In this document: positions 55,487-63,876 of the stretch, one piece after another
Layout: each line of letters begins with the position of its first letter
Numbering within the stretch: the first letter of the stretch is position 1
Origin: Alkaliphilus pronyensis
GTDB taxonomy: Bacteria > Bacillota > Clostridia > Peptostreptococcales > Natronincolaceae
Length of the DNA: 64,000 nt
Direction: 5' to 3'
Assembly (NCBI RefSeq): GCF_009017275.1
Contig: NZ_WBZC01000024.1
Span: 1 to 64,000, forward strand
Notes under the pieces: model-generated
What the model was told of the DNA's origin: nothing
The model's database searches: none
The model's input: the letters and a program-made list of their open reading frames with translations, nothing else
Translations under genes and position numbers: made by a program

Positions 55487-56974
55487 TTATGAAATAAAGC
55501 TTTGTTTTTCTTTCTTGCAAATACGCATTATTGTGTCTTTTCCTGTAACCACTGCCACTGGTAGACCCCCAGGAGGCTGTAGCCATTGTCCGCTTAAAAA
55601 TATATTATTTATACCTTTAATCTTACCTGAATGGTCAAGGCTTTTCCCCTCAATTGTTGGTAAAAATGCCATGAAGGAGCCCCTATAGGCGTTACAATAT
55701 CTTTCATAGGTAATAGGAGTTACTACATCCAATACTTTTATTTTACCCTCCATTTCTGGAAATCTTTTTATAATTGCTTCTACAACTTCATTTCCTATTC
55801 TTAGCTTTTCCTGTTTATAGGCCTCCTTGTTTTTAGTCAGCCTACTCCATTCATCATAATCCTGCTGAAATTGGTTAATTGCACAGGTAAGTACAGTGTG
55901 ACCCTCTGGTGCAAAGGATGGTTCATAGCTATAATGTGCTAAGGTTAAATGTTCTATGTTAGACCCATTAATCTTAAAGCTATTAATTGGAAATCGCAAG
56001 GTTCGGGGTATATCCCCCACTAGCCCCTCATAACCTAAAGCAACATATATATTTGATGCCAATGGATAATCCTTCGGGTTATTATATCTCATTTGAAAGG
56101 CTTTATCATTATATTTTCCCTCTAATAGTCCCTCATATAGCACATGGGCATCACAGGCGGCAATAAAATAATCTGCTTCAAAGGTTTCACCATCTTTACA
56201 AATAACCCTACTAACTTTTTTTTCATTTATTATGAGTTTAAGGGCTTCACAGGAAGCTACAATTTTTCCCCCTAAAGCAGTATATTTTTTAGCCATTCTC
56301 ATTGCCATCTCTTTTGATCCACCATATGGTATAGATGCATTTCCATTGGCAAAGGACGCCAATGCAAAAAACAATGTAGAAGCACTATAGCCTTCTGGTA
56401 GAAAGTTAGCTAAAGTATTTCTAATGGCTGGATGTTTGAATCTACTGGCATATTCCTTTAAGGCAATTTTACTGTATTTTTTAATTATAGTACCTGCCTC
56501 CTTCATAGATGCAAACAGCTTGATTTTCTCAAATACATTCATTAAATCCATAGGCTTATCTGTAGGTATCTCAAATGAATTAAGCCTTGAAACATCTTCA
56601 CACAAAATTTCTATTTCGGCTTTATCCTCCGGTGAAATTGAAATCCAGCTACTTCTCAATTTATCAATATCTCTGTATAGGTTAACAGTAAAATCCCCAT
56701 GTTCACAAGACATAAAGGTATCTGGATGATAAATATCTACATCCTCTAAAGCACCAACTGTAGTCCAAAGCTTATGTAATGAGGTTCCCTCTTTTGTTCC
56801 AACAAGCCAGTGGATACACCCATCAATGTGATACCCTTCTCTGTTCCAGCCTGTACATTCTCCACCAGGTGTATGGTGCTTTTCTAAAATAATACTTTCA
56901 AATCCATTCTTTTGAGCAAAAATACCAGCACTTAAGCCAGCAACTCCACCACCAATAATAACAATCATCTTCAT
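55487..56974 (-). CDS. CrtI-like FAD-dependent NAD(P)/FAD oxidoreductase
   Basis: A protein of about 495 residues with an N-terminal dinucleotide fold, IVIIGGGVAGLSAGIFAQKNGFESIILEK, then PGGECTGWNREGYHIDGCIHWLVG, and a C-terminal FLSGQWLQPPGGLPVAVVTGK. It belongs to the phytoene desaturase/retinol saturase-like group. No carotenoid genes are near, so the substrate is open. The ATG at 56974 has GGGAG seven bases before it and is preferred over the ATG at 56992. Confidence 0.87.
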   Translation of the reverse strand: MKMIVIIGGGVAGLSAGIFAQKNGFESIILEKHHTPGGECTGWNREGYHIDGCIHWLVGTKEGTSLHKLWTTVGALEDVDIYHPDTFMSCEHGDFTVNLYRDIDKLRSSWISISPEDKAEIEILCEDVSRLNSFEIPTDKPMDLMNVFEKIKLFASMKEAGTIIKKYSKIALKEYASRFKHPAIRNTLANFLPEGYSASTLFFALASFANGNASIPYGGSKEMAMRMAKKYTALGGKIVASCEALKLIINEKKVSRVICKDGETFEADYFIAACDAHVLYEGLLEGKYNDKAFQMRYNNPKDYPLASNIYVALGYEGLVGDIPRTLRFPINSFKINGSNIEHLTLAHYSYEPSFAPEGHTVLTCAINQFQQDYDEWSRLTKNKEAYKQEKLRIGNEVVEAIIKRFPEMEGKIKVLDVVTPITYERYCNAYRGSFMAFLPTIEGKSLDHSGKIKGINNIFLSGQWLQPPGGLPVAVVTGKDTIMRICKKEKQSFIS

Positions 56975-57095
56975 TTTTCCACTCCCTATCATTGCTTTTT
57001 AGTTTTAGTCTGTAATATCAAATATTATATGTATCTATTGTTATATATCATTAGTTATATATTAATTTACTGGGGCTTCTATGTCAAGTAAAATA

Positions 57096-57125
57096 ATAAA
57101 AAAAAAACTAGGAATTCACCTAGTC
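57096..57125 (-). terminator. Terminator of the hydrogenase operon
   Basis: ACTAGG pairs with CCTAGT around the last codons: the TAG stop of hydA is part of the stem. At least nine T follow on the minus strand. Confidence 0.8.
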
Positions 57126-58862
57126 TCTTTTATCTTTATTATTTTTGCTTCTATCAATATAGTGGGTGTGGAGAAGTTTATGGGATTTCTCTCCTAATGG
57201 CTCTATTAAAAACTCCTCATATAATTCTTTTATTGCAGGGTTTTGATGTGATTTTCTAAGCTCTGATTGTAAATCCACTTGATAAATTGCTTCAATTCTC
57301 TTTTCCTTAATACTGTTTGTTGCTGGTATAGGCTGACCGCCCCCACCTATACAGCCACCAGGACAACACATTATCTCTATAAAATGATAATTTGCCTTAC
57401 CTTCTTTAATTAAGTCCAATAGTATTTTAGCATTTTTAAGACCATTGGCAACTGCAACATTAACATCTAAATCACCTACAGGAATAGTTGCCTCTTTAAA
57501 TCCCGCAATGCCCCTTAAATTCTTAAAGTCTATTTTATCTAACTCATCACCTGTAACAACCTCATAAACTGTTCGTAGGGCAGCCTCCATAACACCACCT
57601 GTTGCTCCAAACACAGCAGCTGCACCTGTTGATAATCCTAGAGGTACATCAAAATCCTCTTCCTCTAATTCCCGTAGTTGTATTCTCGATTCCCTTACCA
57701 TTTTAGCTAATTCTCTAGTTGTTATAACTATATCAACATCGTAATAATCATTTAAATGCATTTCTTCCCTTTTGGCTTCAGTCTTTTTTGCTGTACAGGG
57801 CATAATTGAAACCACAACTATATCTTCAGGCTTTAAACCCATCTTCTCTGCATAATATGATTTTACTAAAGCACCAAACATTTGCTGTGGTGATTTACAA
57901 GTTGATAAATGCTGTAGTAGCTCTGGATAAAAGAACTCTATATATCTAATCCAACCTGGACTACAGGAGGTTAGCATAGGAAGCTTACCACCACTCTTTA
58001 TCCTATGGAGTAGCTCATTGCCCTCTTCTATTATCGTTAAGTCTGCTGTAAAGTTGGTGTCGAACACCTTATCAAATCCAATTCTTTTTAAAAAGCTAAC
58101 TATTTTTCCTGTTACTATACTACCGGTCTCCATACCAAATTCTTCACCTAGTACTACCCTTACAGCAGGTGCAATTTGAACTACTACATGCTTATTGGGA
58201 TCCTCTAATGCCCTCCAAACCTCCTTTGTATCCTCCTTCTCATAAATTGCGCCTACAGGACAAACATTAATGCACTGTCCACAGTAAACACACGGTACTT
58301 CTGAAAGACCTTTTTCATAGGCAGGGGCGATTTTCATGTCACAGCTTCTATTTACATTATATATAGCTCCCACCCCTTGAACATCATTACAGACCTCTAT
58401 ACATCTACCACACTTTATACATTTGGTCTGATCTCTAACTATCGAGAAGTTTGATTGGTCTATTGGTAACAAATCAACAACCTTATCCAAAAACTCTTCT
58501 TCAATGTTTAATTCTTGACTTAAGGTTTGCAGCTCACAATTACCATTTCGTTTACAGCTAAGACACTGGCTGTTGTGATTAGCAAGAATTAGGTTTAAAA
58601 CCATTTGTCTAGCTTCTCTAATCCTTATTGTATTTGTTTTAATCTCCATACCCTCTTTAACTGTAGTGCAACAGGCAGCAGCAAATCCATTTGCTCCAGC
58701 TATTTCAACAATACATACTCTACAGTTGCCTTTAACATTTTGATCTGGGTGATAGCACAGGGTAGGAATATTTATTTGTGTTTTTCTTGCCGCTTCAAGT
58801 ATAGTGGTGTCAGGTGGTACACTAACTTTTTTTCCATCTATAATTATTGATATTTTATCCAT
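57120..58862 (-). CDS. hydA: NADH-linked [FeFe] hydrogenase, catalytic subunit (HydA/HndD-like)
   Basis: A 580-residue enzyme. In order: [2Fe-2S] domain (C36, C47, C50, C64/65), His-Cys3 cluster (H96, C100, C103, C109), two [4Fe-4S] clusters (C148-C158, C191-C201) and the H-cluster domain. H-cluster loops are TSCSPGW near 298, IMPCTAKK near 354 and MCCPGGCIGGGG near 498. Loop 1 has Ser where most enzymes have a second Cys. The upstream frame is longer, but the ATG at 58862 begins the conserved ISIIIDGKKVSVPPDTTILEAA domain and overlaps hydB by 8 bp. It evolves or consumes H2 with electrons from the diaphorase subunits. Confidence 0.94.
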   Translation of the reverse strand: MDKISIIIDGKKVSVPPDTTILEAARKTQINIPTLCYHPDQNVKGNCRVCIVEIAGANGFAAACCTTVKEGMEIKTNTIRIREARQMVLNLILANHNSQCLSCKRNGNCELQTLSQELNIEEEFLDKVVDLLPIDQSNFSIVRDQTKCIKCGRCIEVCNDVQGVGAIYNVNRSCDMKIAPAYEKGLSEVPCVYCGQCINVCPVGAIYEKEDTKEVWRALEDPNKHVVVQIAPAVRVVLGEEFGMETGSIVTGKIVSFLKRIGFDKVFDTNFTADLTIIEEGNELLHRIKSGGKLPMLTSCSPGWIRYIEFFYPELLQHLSTCKSPQQMFGALVKSYYAEKMGLKPEDIVVVSIMPCTAKKTEAKREEMHLNDYYDVDIVITTRELAKMVRESRIQLRELEEEDFDVPLGLSTGAAAVFGATGGVMEAALRTVYEVVTGDELDKIDFKNLRGIAGFKEATIPVGDLDVNVAVANGLKNAKILLDLIKEGKANYHFIEIMCCPGGCIGGGGQPIPATNSIKEKRIEAIYQVDLQSELRKSHQNPAIKELYEEFLIEPLGEKSHKLLHTHYIDRSKNNKDKRD

Positions 58863-60150
58863 GGCTTTTACCCTCCCCCTTAAAATTACATACTCCTGTT
58901 GAGCAATACCCGTTGATATGCTCTTGAAACTCATCCTTAAAGTGCTTTAGTAGGCTAAGGACAGGTATCGGCGCAGCTTGCCCTAATCCGCAAAGGGAGG
59001 AATCTCTCATTATAGTGGCAATATCCTTTATAATTTGCATATCTCTTTCTGTCCCAGATCCATATATCATTCTGTCAATAGCTTTAATAATATGTCTATT
59101 GCCTTCTCTACAGGTGGTACATTTACCACATGATTCGTGTTTAAAAAATTCAGTAGTAACCCTCATAAAGTCTAATATACAGCAGGAATCATCAACCACT
59201 AGTATTGCACCTGAGCCTATTCCAATATTGTGTTTTTTAAACTCATCAAAATCCAGCTCTAAATCCAATAGTAATTCTGGCAAGCAGGCACCAGAAGATC
59301 CCCCCACCTGTATAAACTTTAGCTTTTTATTACCCTCTAATCCACCACATATGTCATAAATTATCTCCCTTAAGCTGATGCCAAATTCAACTTCAAAAAC
59401 CCCTTTATTAACAACATTTCCACTTACTGATATCAGCTTTGTACCTTTACTACCCTTTGTTCCTAGTTTCAAAAACTCCTCGGCACCCTGAGATATTATT
59501 AAAGGTATATTTGCTAGGGTTTCTACATTATTTACTAGGGTAGGTTTTCCCCACAATCCACAATTAGGAGGATATGGCGGCTTAAATCTTGAGCTTCCAC
59601 TGTTACCTTCAATTGACTCAATTAAAGCTGTTTCCTCACCACATACATATGCACCTGCTCCTGACCTCACCTCAATGTCAAAACTAAAGTTTTGGCCTAA
59701 GATGTTTTCTCCTAGATAGCCTTCCTTCTTTAAAATATTTATAGCTTTTTTAAATAAATCTATTGAATTTGGATACTCCCCTCTAATATAAATATACCCT
59801 TTGTATGCACCAACAGCATATGCTGAAATCATCAGACCCTCTATCACCTGAAATGGGCATCCTTCTAATAAAGCCTTATCCTTAAAGGTGCCAGGCTCTC
59901 CTTCATCAGCATTACATACTACATATTTTTCTTCATCCCCCTCTGCCGCAACAAGCTGCCATTTAACTCCAGTTGGGAAGGAGGCTCCTCCTCTTCCCCT
60001 TAGCCTCGATTCTTTTATTTCATCAATAACCTCTTGAGGAGACATATAAAATAATGCCTTTTCTAAACCTAAAAAACCACCATGCTCTCTATACTCCTTT
60101 AAGGATAGGGGCATTATTTTGCCGCATAGTTTTGATACGAAGCTTTTCAT
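58855..60150 (-). CDS. hydB: Hydrogenase diaphorase subunit (NuoF-like, HydB/HndC-like), short form
   Basis: A 431-residue NuoF core: RGRGGASFPTGVKWQLVA and the NAD/FMN region, SGAGAYVCGEETALIESIEG, then the [4Fe-4S] site ESCGKCTTCREGN with SLCGLGQ. It oxidises NADH with FMN. Compared with usual HydB/HndC subunits it lacks both the N-terminal thioredoxin-like [2Fe-2S] domain and the C-terminal two-cluster ferredoxin domain, ending soon after YCSTGVCNFK. The N-terminal domain is encoded separately (60642-60998). AAAGGAGG precedes the ATG, directly after hydC. Confidence 0.92.
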   Translation of the reverse strand: MKSFVSKLCGKIMPLSLKEYREHGGFLGLEKALFYMSPQEVIDEIKESRLRGRGGASFPTGVKWQLVAAEGDEEKYVVCNADEGEPGTFKDKALLEGCPFQVIEGLMISAYAVGAYKGYIYIRGEYPNSIDLFKKAINILKKEGYLGENILGQNFSFDIEVRSGAGAYVCGEETALIESIEGNSGSSRFKPPYPPNCGLWGKPTLVNNVETLANIPLIISQGAEEFLKLGTKGSKGTKLISVSGNVVNKGVFEVEFGISLREIIYDICGGLEGNKKLKFIQVGGSSGACLPELLLDLELDFDEFKKHNIGIGSGAILVVDDSCCILDFMRVTTEFFKHESCGKCTTCREGNRHIIKAIDRMIYGSGTERDMQIIKDIATIMRDSSLCGLGQAAPIPVLSLLKHFKDEFQEHINGYCSTGVCNFKGEGKSHG

Positions 60151-60624
60151 CTATACAGCCTCCTTTCTTAAGCTATCTACAAGCTGCCATACCTTTTCTT
60201 CCGTTAGGTTTCCATAAACCATATCATTTATTTTTACAGCAGGGGCAATTTGGCATCCTCCAAAGCAACTGGTATACTCTAAAGAAAATAGTCCGTCTGC
60301 TGTTACTTCTCCTAAGGAAATGCCTAGGGCATCTTGAAAGGCTTTAGCAATAGTTTTTGAATTGTTAACATAGCAAGGACCACTGTTACAAACCTGAATA
60401 ACATATTTCCCCTTCTTGCTTGTTGATAGCATTGAGTAAAAGGAAGCTACACCATATGCTTTACTCAATGGAATATTTAATCCTTTTGATATTAGGTTTA
60501 GCTGCTCCTCTGTAATATAGTTCTGTTGATTTAGTGACTGGCATTGTATTAAAACCTCAATTAACTTATCAGGTGTATTACCGATTTTTTCAATTGCCTC
60601 CATTGTGTTGTTTTCTAAATCCAT
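60151..60624 (-). CDS. hydC: Hydrogenase NuoE-like [2Fe-2S] subunit (HydC/HndA-like)
   Basis: A 157-residue thioredoxin-fold subunit with the four cluster cysteines in VCNSGPCYVNN and SCFGGCQIAPAVKIND. An N-terminal helical part (about 1-75) matches NuoE. It passes electrons between the flavin subunit and the hydrogenase. It abuts hydB and is 17 bp after the small ferredoxin gene. Confidence 0.94.
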   Translation of the reverse strand: MDLENNTMEAIEKIGNTPDKLIEVLIQCQSLNQQNYITEEQLNLISKGLNIPLSKAYGVASFYSMLSTSKKGKYVIQVCNSGPCYVNNSKTIAKAFQDALGISLGEVTADGLFSLEYTSCFGGCQIAPAVKINDMVYGNLTEEKVWQLVDSLRKEAV

Positions 60625-60641
60625 ACTAACCCTCTCCCTTT

Positions 60642-60998
60642 TTAAATTTTAATAATCCATTCAGTCATCTCTTCATTCAGTACAGCATGGGAAACTATAA
60701 TTTGCTTTGCCTTATGGGCTGTAACAAACTCATATGTGAACCTTTCCCCCTCAGGTGTATATATATCTAGTAAAGGCTCCTTAGAGCATAGTCCTATACA
60801 GCCTGTTGTCTCAATGATAACGTTGTCAAGCCTGCCAGATGCAATAGCTTCTTGTAATGCTTTTAAAACTTCATTTGCCCCTACTACAACACTACATTTA
60901 CCATAGCCCAATACCGCTCTAAACTTCCCTTTATGCTTTTTTCGTAGGGCCTCCTCACTGGAATTTCTTAAGGAATTATAAAAATCTATATAACTCAT
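60642..60998 (-). CDS. Thioredoxin-like [2Fe-2S] ferredoxin (HndB-like)
   Basis: A 118-residue protein of the HndB type: CSVVVGANEVLKAL, then IETTGCIGLCSKEPLLDIYTPEGERFTYEFVTAHKAKQII. It corresponds to the N-terminal domain fused to NuoF in many hydrogenases. First gene of the operon, with AAAGGAGG before the ATG and the sigma-54 promoter about 40 bp upstream. Confidence 0.88.
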   Translation of the reverse strand: MSYIDFYNSLRNSSEEALRKKHKGKFRAVLGYGKCSVVVGANEVLKALQEAIASGRLDNVIIETTGCIGLCSKEPLLDIYTPEGERFTYEFVTAHKAKQIIVSHAVLNEEMTEWIIKI

Positions 60999-61036
60999 AT
61001 AAAGAACCTCCTTTAATATTTGTTGCTAATATAAAT

Positions 61037-61052
61037 TGCATATTACATGCCA
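61037..61052 (-). promoter_or_regulatory. Sigma-54 (-24/-12) promoter of the hydrogenase operon
   Basis: The minus strand reads TGGCATGTAATATGCA. It matches the consensus TGGCACG-N4-TTGCA at 14 of 16 positions counting the free spacer, with GG and GC exactly at -24 and -12. It lies about 40 bp before the first hydrogenase gene, and a sigma-54 activator gene is immediately upstream. Confidence 0.85.
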
Positions 61053-61095
61053 ATAATCATTAAAATTAGTATTTTATTTAGAAAATTCATTATTT

Positions 61096-61150
61096 TTCAA
61101 TAATTGCTGTATTACTGGTTTCTAACACCTCTTAAATTCCTTCAATAATT
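61096..61150 (-). promoter_or_regulatory. Possible activator-binding repeats upstream of the sigma-54 promoter
   Basis: AATTATTGAA (minus strand) occurs twice, at 61096-61105 and 61141-61150, 45 bp apart, about 70 and 115 bp before the predicted transcription start. The nearer copy overlaps a perfect inverted repeat ATTATT-N4-AATAAT (61089-61104). Spacing suits a sigma-54 activator enhancer, though AT-rich DNA makes chance repeats likely. Confidence 0.4.
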
Positions 61151-61154
61151 AAAA

Positions 61155-61194
61155 TTAAAAACAAAAGAGGAAGCCTAGTATTATAGCTTCCTCC
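61155..61194 (-). terminator. Terminator of the sigma-54 activator gene
   Basis: AGGAAGC (61168-61174) pairs with GCTTCCT (61186-61192). CTTTTGTTTTTA follows on the minus strand. It shows that the regulator and the hydrogenase operon are separate transcripts. Confidence 0.8.
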
Positions 61195-61212
61195 TTTAAT
61201 GCTCTTTTGCAT

Positions 61213-63876
61213 TTAATCATGCTTAAGTGCATTATTCTTTATATATTTTTGTAGCTTCCTTACAACAGTTGATTGGTTTACTCCTAAAGCTTTGGCCATT
61301 TCATAGGTATTATTATATTTTTCATAGGCCCTTTCTAATAGCCTTCTTTCAATTGTTTCTAAAGCTTCCTTTATTGGTACTATACCATCGACTGTTATCT
61401 TATCCTTAATATCATATTTATCTTCAATAAGGTACAGGGGTAAATTCTTTTCATCAATTATATCATTCTTTGTTGTAACTACAAGCCTTTCAATTACGTT
61501 TTCCAGCTCTCTAACATTTCCTATCCACCTATATTTCTTTAGTATCTCCTCTACTCCTATTGTAATGCCTTTGTTGCAGCCATACTTTTGATTATACTTA
61601 TTAATAAAATGATAGCAAAGGGGAATTATATCGGCTTTTCTCTTCCTTAGTGGTGGAATTTCTATTGGTATTACATTTAGTCGGTAATATAGGTCTGATC
61701 TAAAATTCCCCTCTTGAACCATCTTAAATAAATCTCTGTTAGTTGCAGCAATTATCCTAACATCTACATTTGTCTCTGTTACCCCACCTAATCTTATAAG
61801 CCTTCTCTCTTGTATTACCCTTAACAGCTTTACTTGTATGTTTAGTGGTATTTCTCCAACCTCGTCAAGAAAAAGTGTACCTTTATGGGTAAGCTCTATT
61901 AAACCTGGCTTTCCACTTTTTTGTGCACCTGTAAATGCTCCTGTCTCATATCCAAATAGCTCAGATTCTATTAGGTTCTCTGGAATTGCACCACAGTTAA
62001 TGCTTATTAATGGTTTATTATTTCTTTTACTAAGCTTATGAATAAATTTTGCCAGTACTTCTTTTCCAACTCCAGATTCCCCTAAAATAAGAACCGTTGA
62101 ATCGACGGGTGCAACATTACTGGCTGTTTGAAGTATCTTTCCCATTGCCAAGCTATTTGCCACTATGTTTTCACTTTGATATTTATATTTCTCAGCTTTA
62201 ATAGTACCCTTTTCCCGATATTTTTCTAATCTCATAGTTTCTTCTATTTGTTTTTTTAACTTGTTCAATTCATCAATATCCCTCACATTAGTAATAACCC
62301 TTTCTATGCTACCCTCCTCATCAAATATTGGTGTACCAGTAGCAAGGCCTTTTTTATTATTAATAATATCTTGAATAAAGGATATTCTTCTTTTTTCCTT
62401 TAAGGTTAAGAGTGTAGCAGATGGAAAAATTATTTCACTCATTTCCATATCCCGTAAATCTTTTTGATGGCAATCCTTTTCACACCCTATCATTCGTTGC
62501 CATGCTTTATTGCTTTTCAGTATTCTTCCACAGGCATCAGTTACAACTATTCCATCGTATGAAGATTCTATAATTGTTTCTAGCTCATCCTTCAATAAAG
62601 ATGTTTCCTTTAACCTTTCACTAATTTCTTTATTTAACCTATCCTTTTTTACCAATAGGTATGGTAGACACATATCGGCCTCAGCTATTCCCTGAAAGAC
62701 TGCTATAGCCTTATTTTTACAGGTGCTATACCCACACGCACCACAGTTTAGCTCATCCTCCTCAGTATATTTAAAGGTAAATTCTAATATTTTTTTAATT
62801 TCTTCGTTGGAGGGCAAGGAAACTATACTTCTTCTATTTCTAAAGCTCCTATTTAGATCTATTTCACTACTTATATCTACCTTTTTTGATAACTCAGCTG
62901 TTTGCTTCTTTTCTTCATAGTAATTATTTATTAAATTTACTTTTTTATAGTAGTTTAAGTCGCTGTCTATTTTAGGTCCCTCTATACAACCCTTACACAT
63001 TAATACGTCTATCAAGCTAACATCAATCTGATTTTTAGATAGAACATCTATCATTTGAAAGCAATCTCTTTCATTGTATATGGTTTCTAATTGGTTATAT
63101 CTGAACTGACTACCTAAATCAAGATTCTTTTCAAACCCTATGGATAATGGAAAGAGCCTTCCTGTATGGGATGGTGGACTGTCAAATTCCTCCTCCTCAA
63201 TGTTTTCCAGCTTTATGTTATGGGAGTTAAATATCTCCTTAATTTCTTCAAAGGTTAAAGCAATATTAATAATATTATTGAATTGAGGATCAAGGGCTTC
63301 TGCTTTTTTAGCAATACAAGGCCCTATAAATACTAGCTTTACATCTTCATCTTTAAATTTATCTCTTATTATTCTTCCTGTAGCAATCATAGGTGATGCA
63401 AGTGCTGTCAGGTATTGTATTAGCTCTGGGTAATGCTTTTCAATTAAAGAAACAAATGCTGGGCAGGTTGTGCTTAAATATATATTATCTTTATTCTTTT
63501 CAATTAGTTTTTCTAATTGTTTACTCAATACCTCTGCCCCTACTGCTACCTCCCAAACTTGATGGAAGCAAATTTTTTTCAATGCACCTATTACCCTCCC
63601 ATAGGAATGGGGAAAAAAGCTTACAATAAAGGAGGGAGCTAAACAGGCAATAACCTTTGAGCTATTCCTTAACAGCTCTAGGGTTTGTAATTTATTGTCT
63701 AAAACTATTTTTGCGTTTTGTGGACAGCTCCTTACACATTTTCCACAGCTAATACACCTTGAGTGTATAATACTGGCCTGTCCTTGATTAATCTGGACTG
63801 CATCGACAGGACAGTTCCTTACACAAGAATAGCACTGCTTACACTGATTCTTTTTAACATTTATTATATCCTGCAT
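61213..63876 (-). CDS. Sigma-54 activator fused to ferredoxin, H-cluster-like and PAS domains
   Basis: An 887-residue protein. Order: 2[4Fe-4S] ferredoxin (C12-C22, C41-C51); hydrogenase H-cluster-like domain (about 70-330) with loops STTCPAF (C138), GPCIAKKAE (C187) and MCKGCIEG (C294, C297); an Fe-S motif NCGACGYSTC with C403; PAS (about 430-535); AAA+ ATPase with GESGVGKE near 599, GAFTGA near 646 and FLDEVGEI near 669; helix-turn-helix (about 855-876). GAFTGA marks contact with sigma-54. The H-cluster loops differ from catalytic enzymes, suggesting sensing rather than turnover. The start at 63876 is preferred over GTG 63888 because GGGGGTGA is eight bases upstream. Confidence 0.92.
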   Translation of the reverse strand: MQDIINVKKNQCKQCYSCVRNCPVDAVQINQGQASIIHSRCISCGKCVRSCPQNAKIVLDNKLQTLELLRNSSKVIACLAPSFIVSFFPHSYGRVIGALKKICFHQVWEVAVGAEVLSKQLEKLIEKNKDNIYLSTTCPAFVSLIEKHYPELIQYLTALASPMIATGRIIRDKFKDEDVKLVFIGPCIAKKAEALDPQFNNIINIALTFEEIKEIFNSHNIKLENIEEEEFDSPPSHTGRLFPLSIGFEKNLDLGSQFRYNQLETIYNERDCFQMIDVLSKNQIDVSLIDVLMCKGCIEGPKIDSDLNYYKKVNLINNYYEEKKQTAELSKKVDISSEIDLNRSFRNRRSIVSLPSNEEIKKILEFTFKYTEEDELNCGACGYSTCKNKAIAVFQGIAEADMCLPYLLVKKDRLNKEISERLKETSLLKDELETIIESSYDGIVVTDACGRILKSNKAWQRMIGCEKDCHQKDLRDMEMSEIIFPSATLLTLKEKRRISFIQDIINNKKGLATGTPIFDEEGSIERVITNVRDIDELNKLKKQIEETMRLEKYREKGTIKAEKYKYQSENIVANSLAMGKILQTASNVAPVDSTVLILGESGVGKEVLAKFIHKLSKRNNKPLISINCGAIPENLIESELFGYETGAFTGAQKSGKPGLIELTHKGTLFLDEVGEIPLNIQVKLLRVIQERRLIRLGGVTETNVDVRIIAATNRDLFKMVQEGNFRSDLYYRLNVIPIEIPPLRKRKADIIPLCYHFINKYNQKYGCNKGITIGVEEILKKYRWIGNVRELENVIERLVVTTKNDIIDEKNLPLYLIEDKYDIKDKITVDGIVPIKEALETIERRLLERAYEKYNNTYEMAKALGVNQSTVVRKLQKYIKNNALKHD

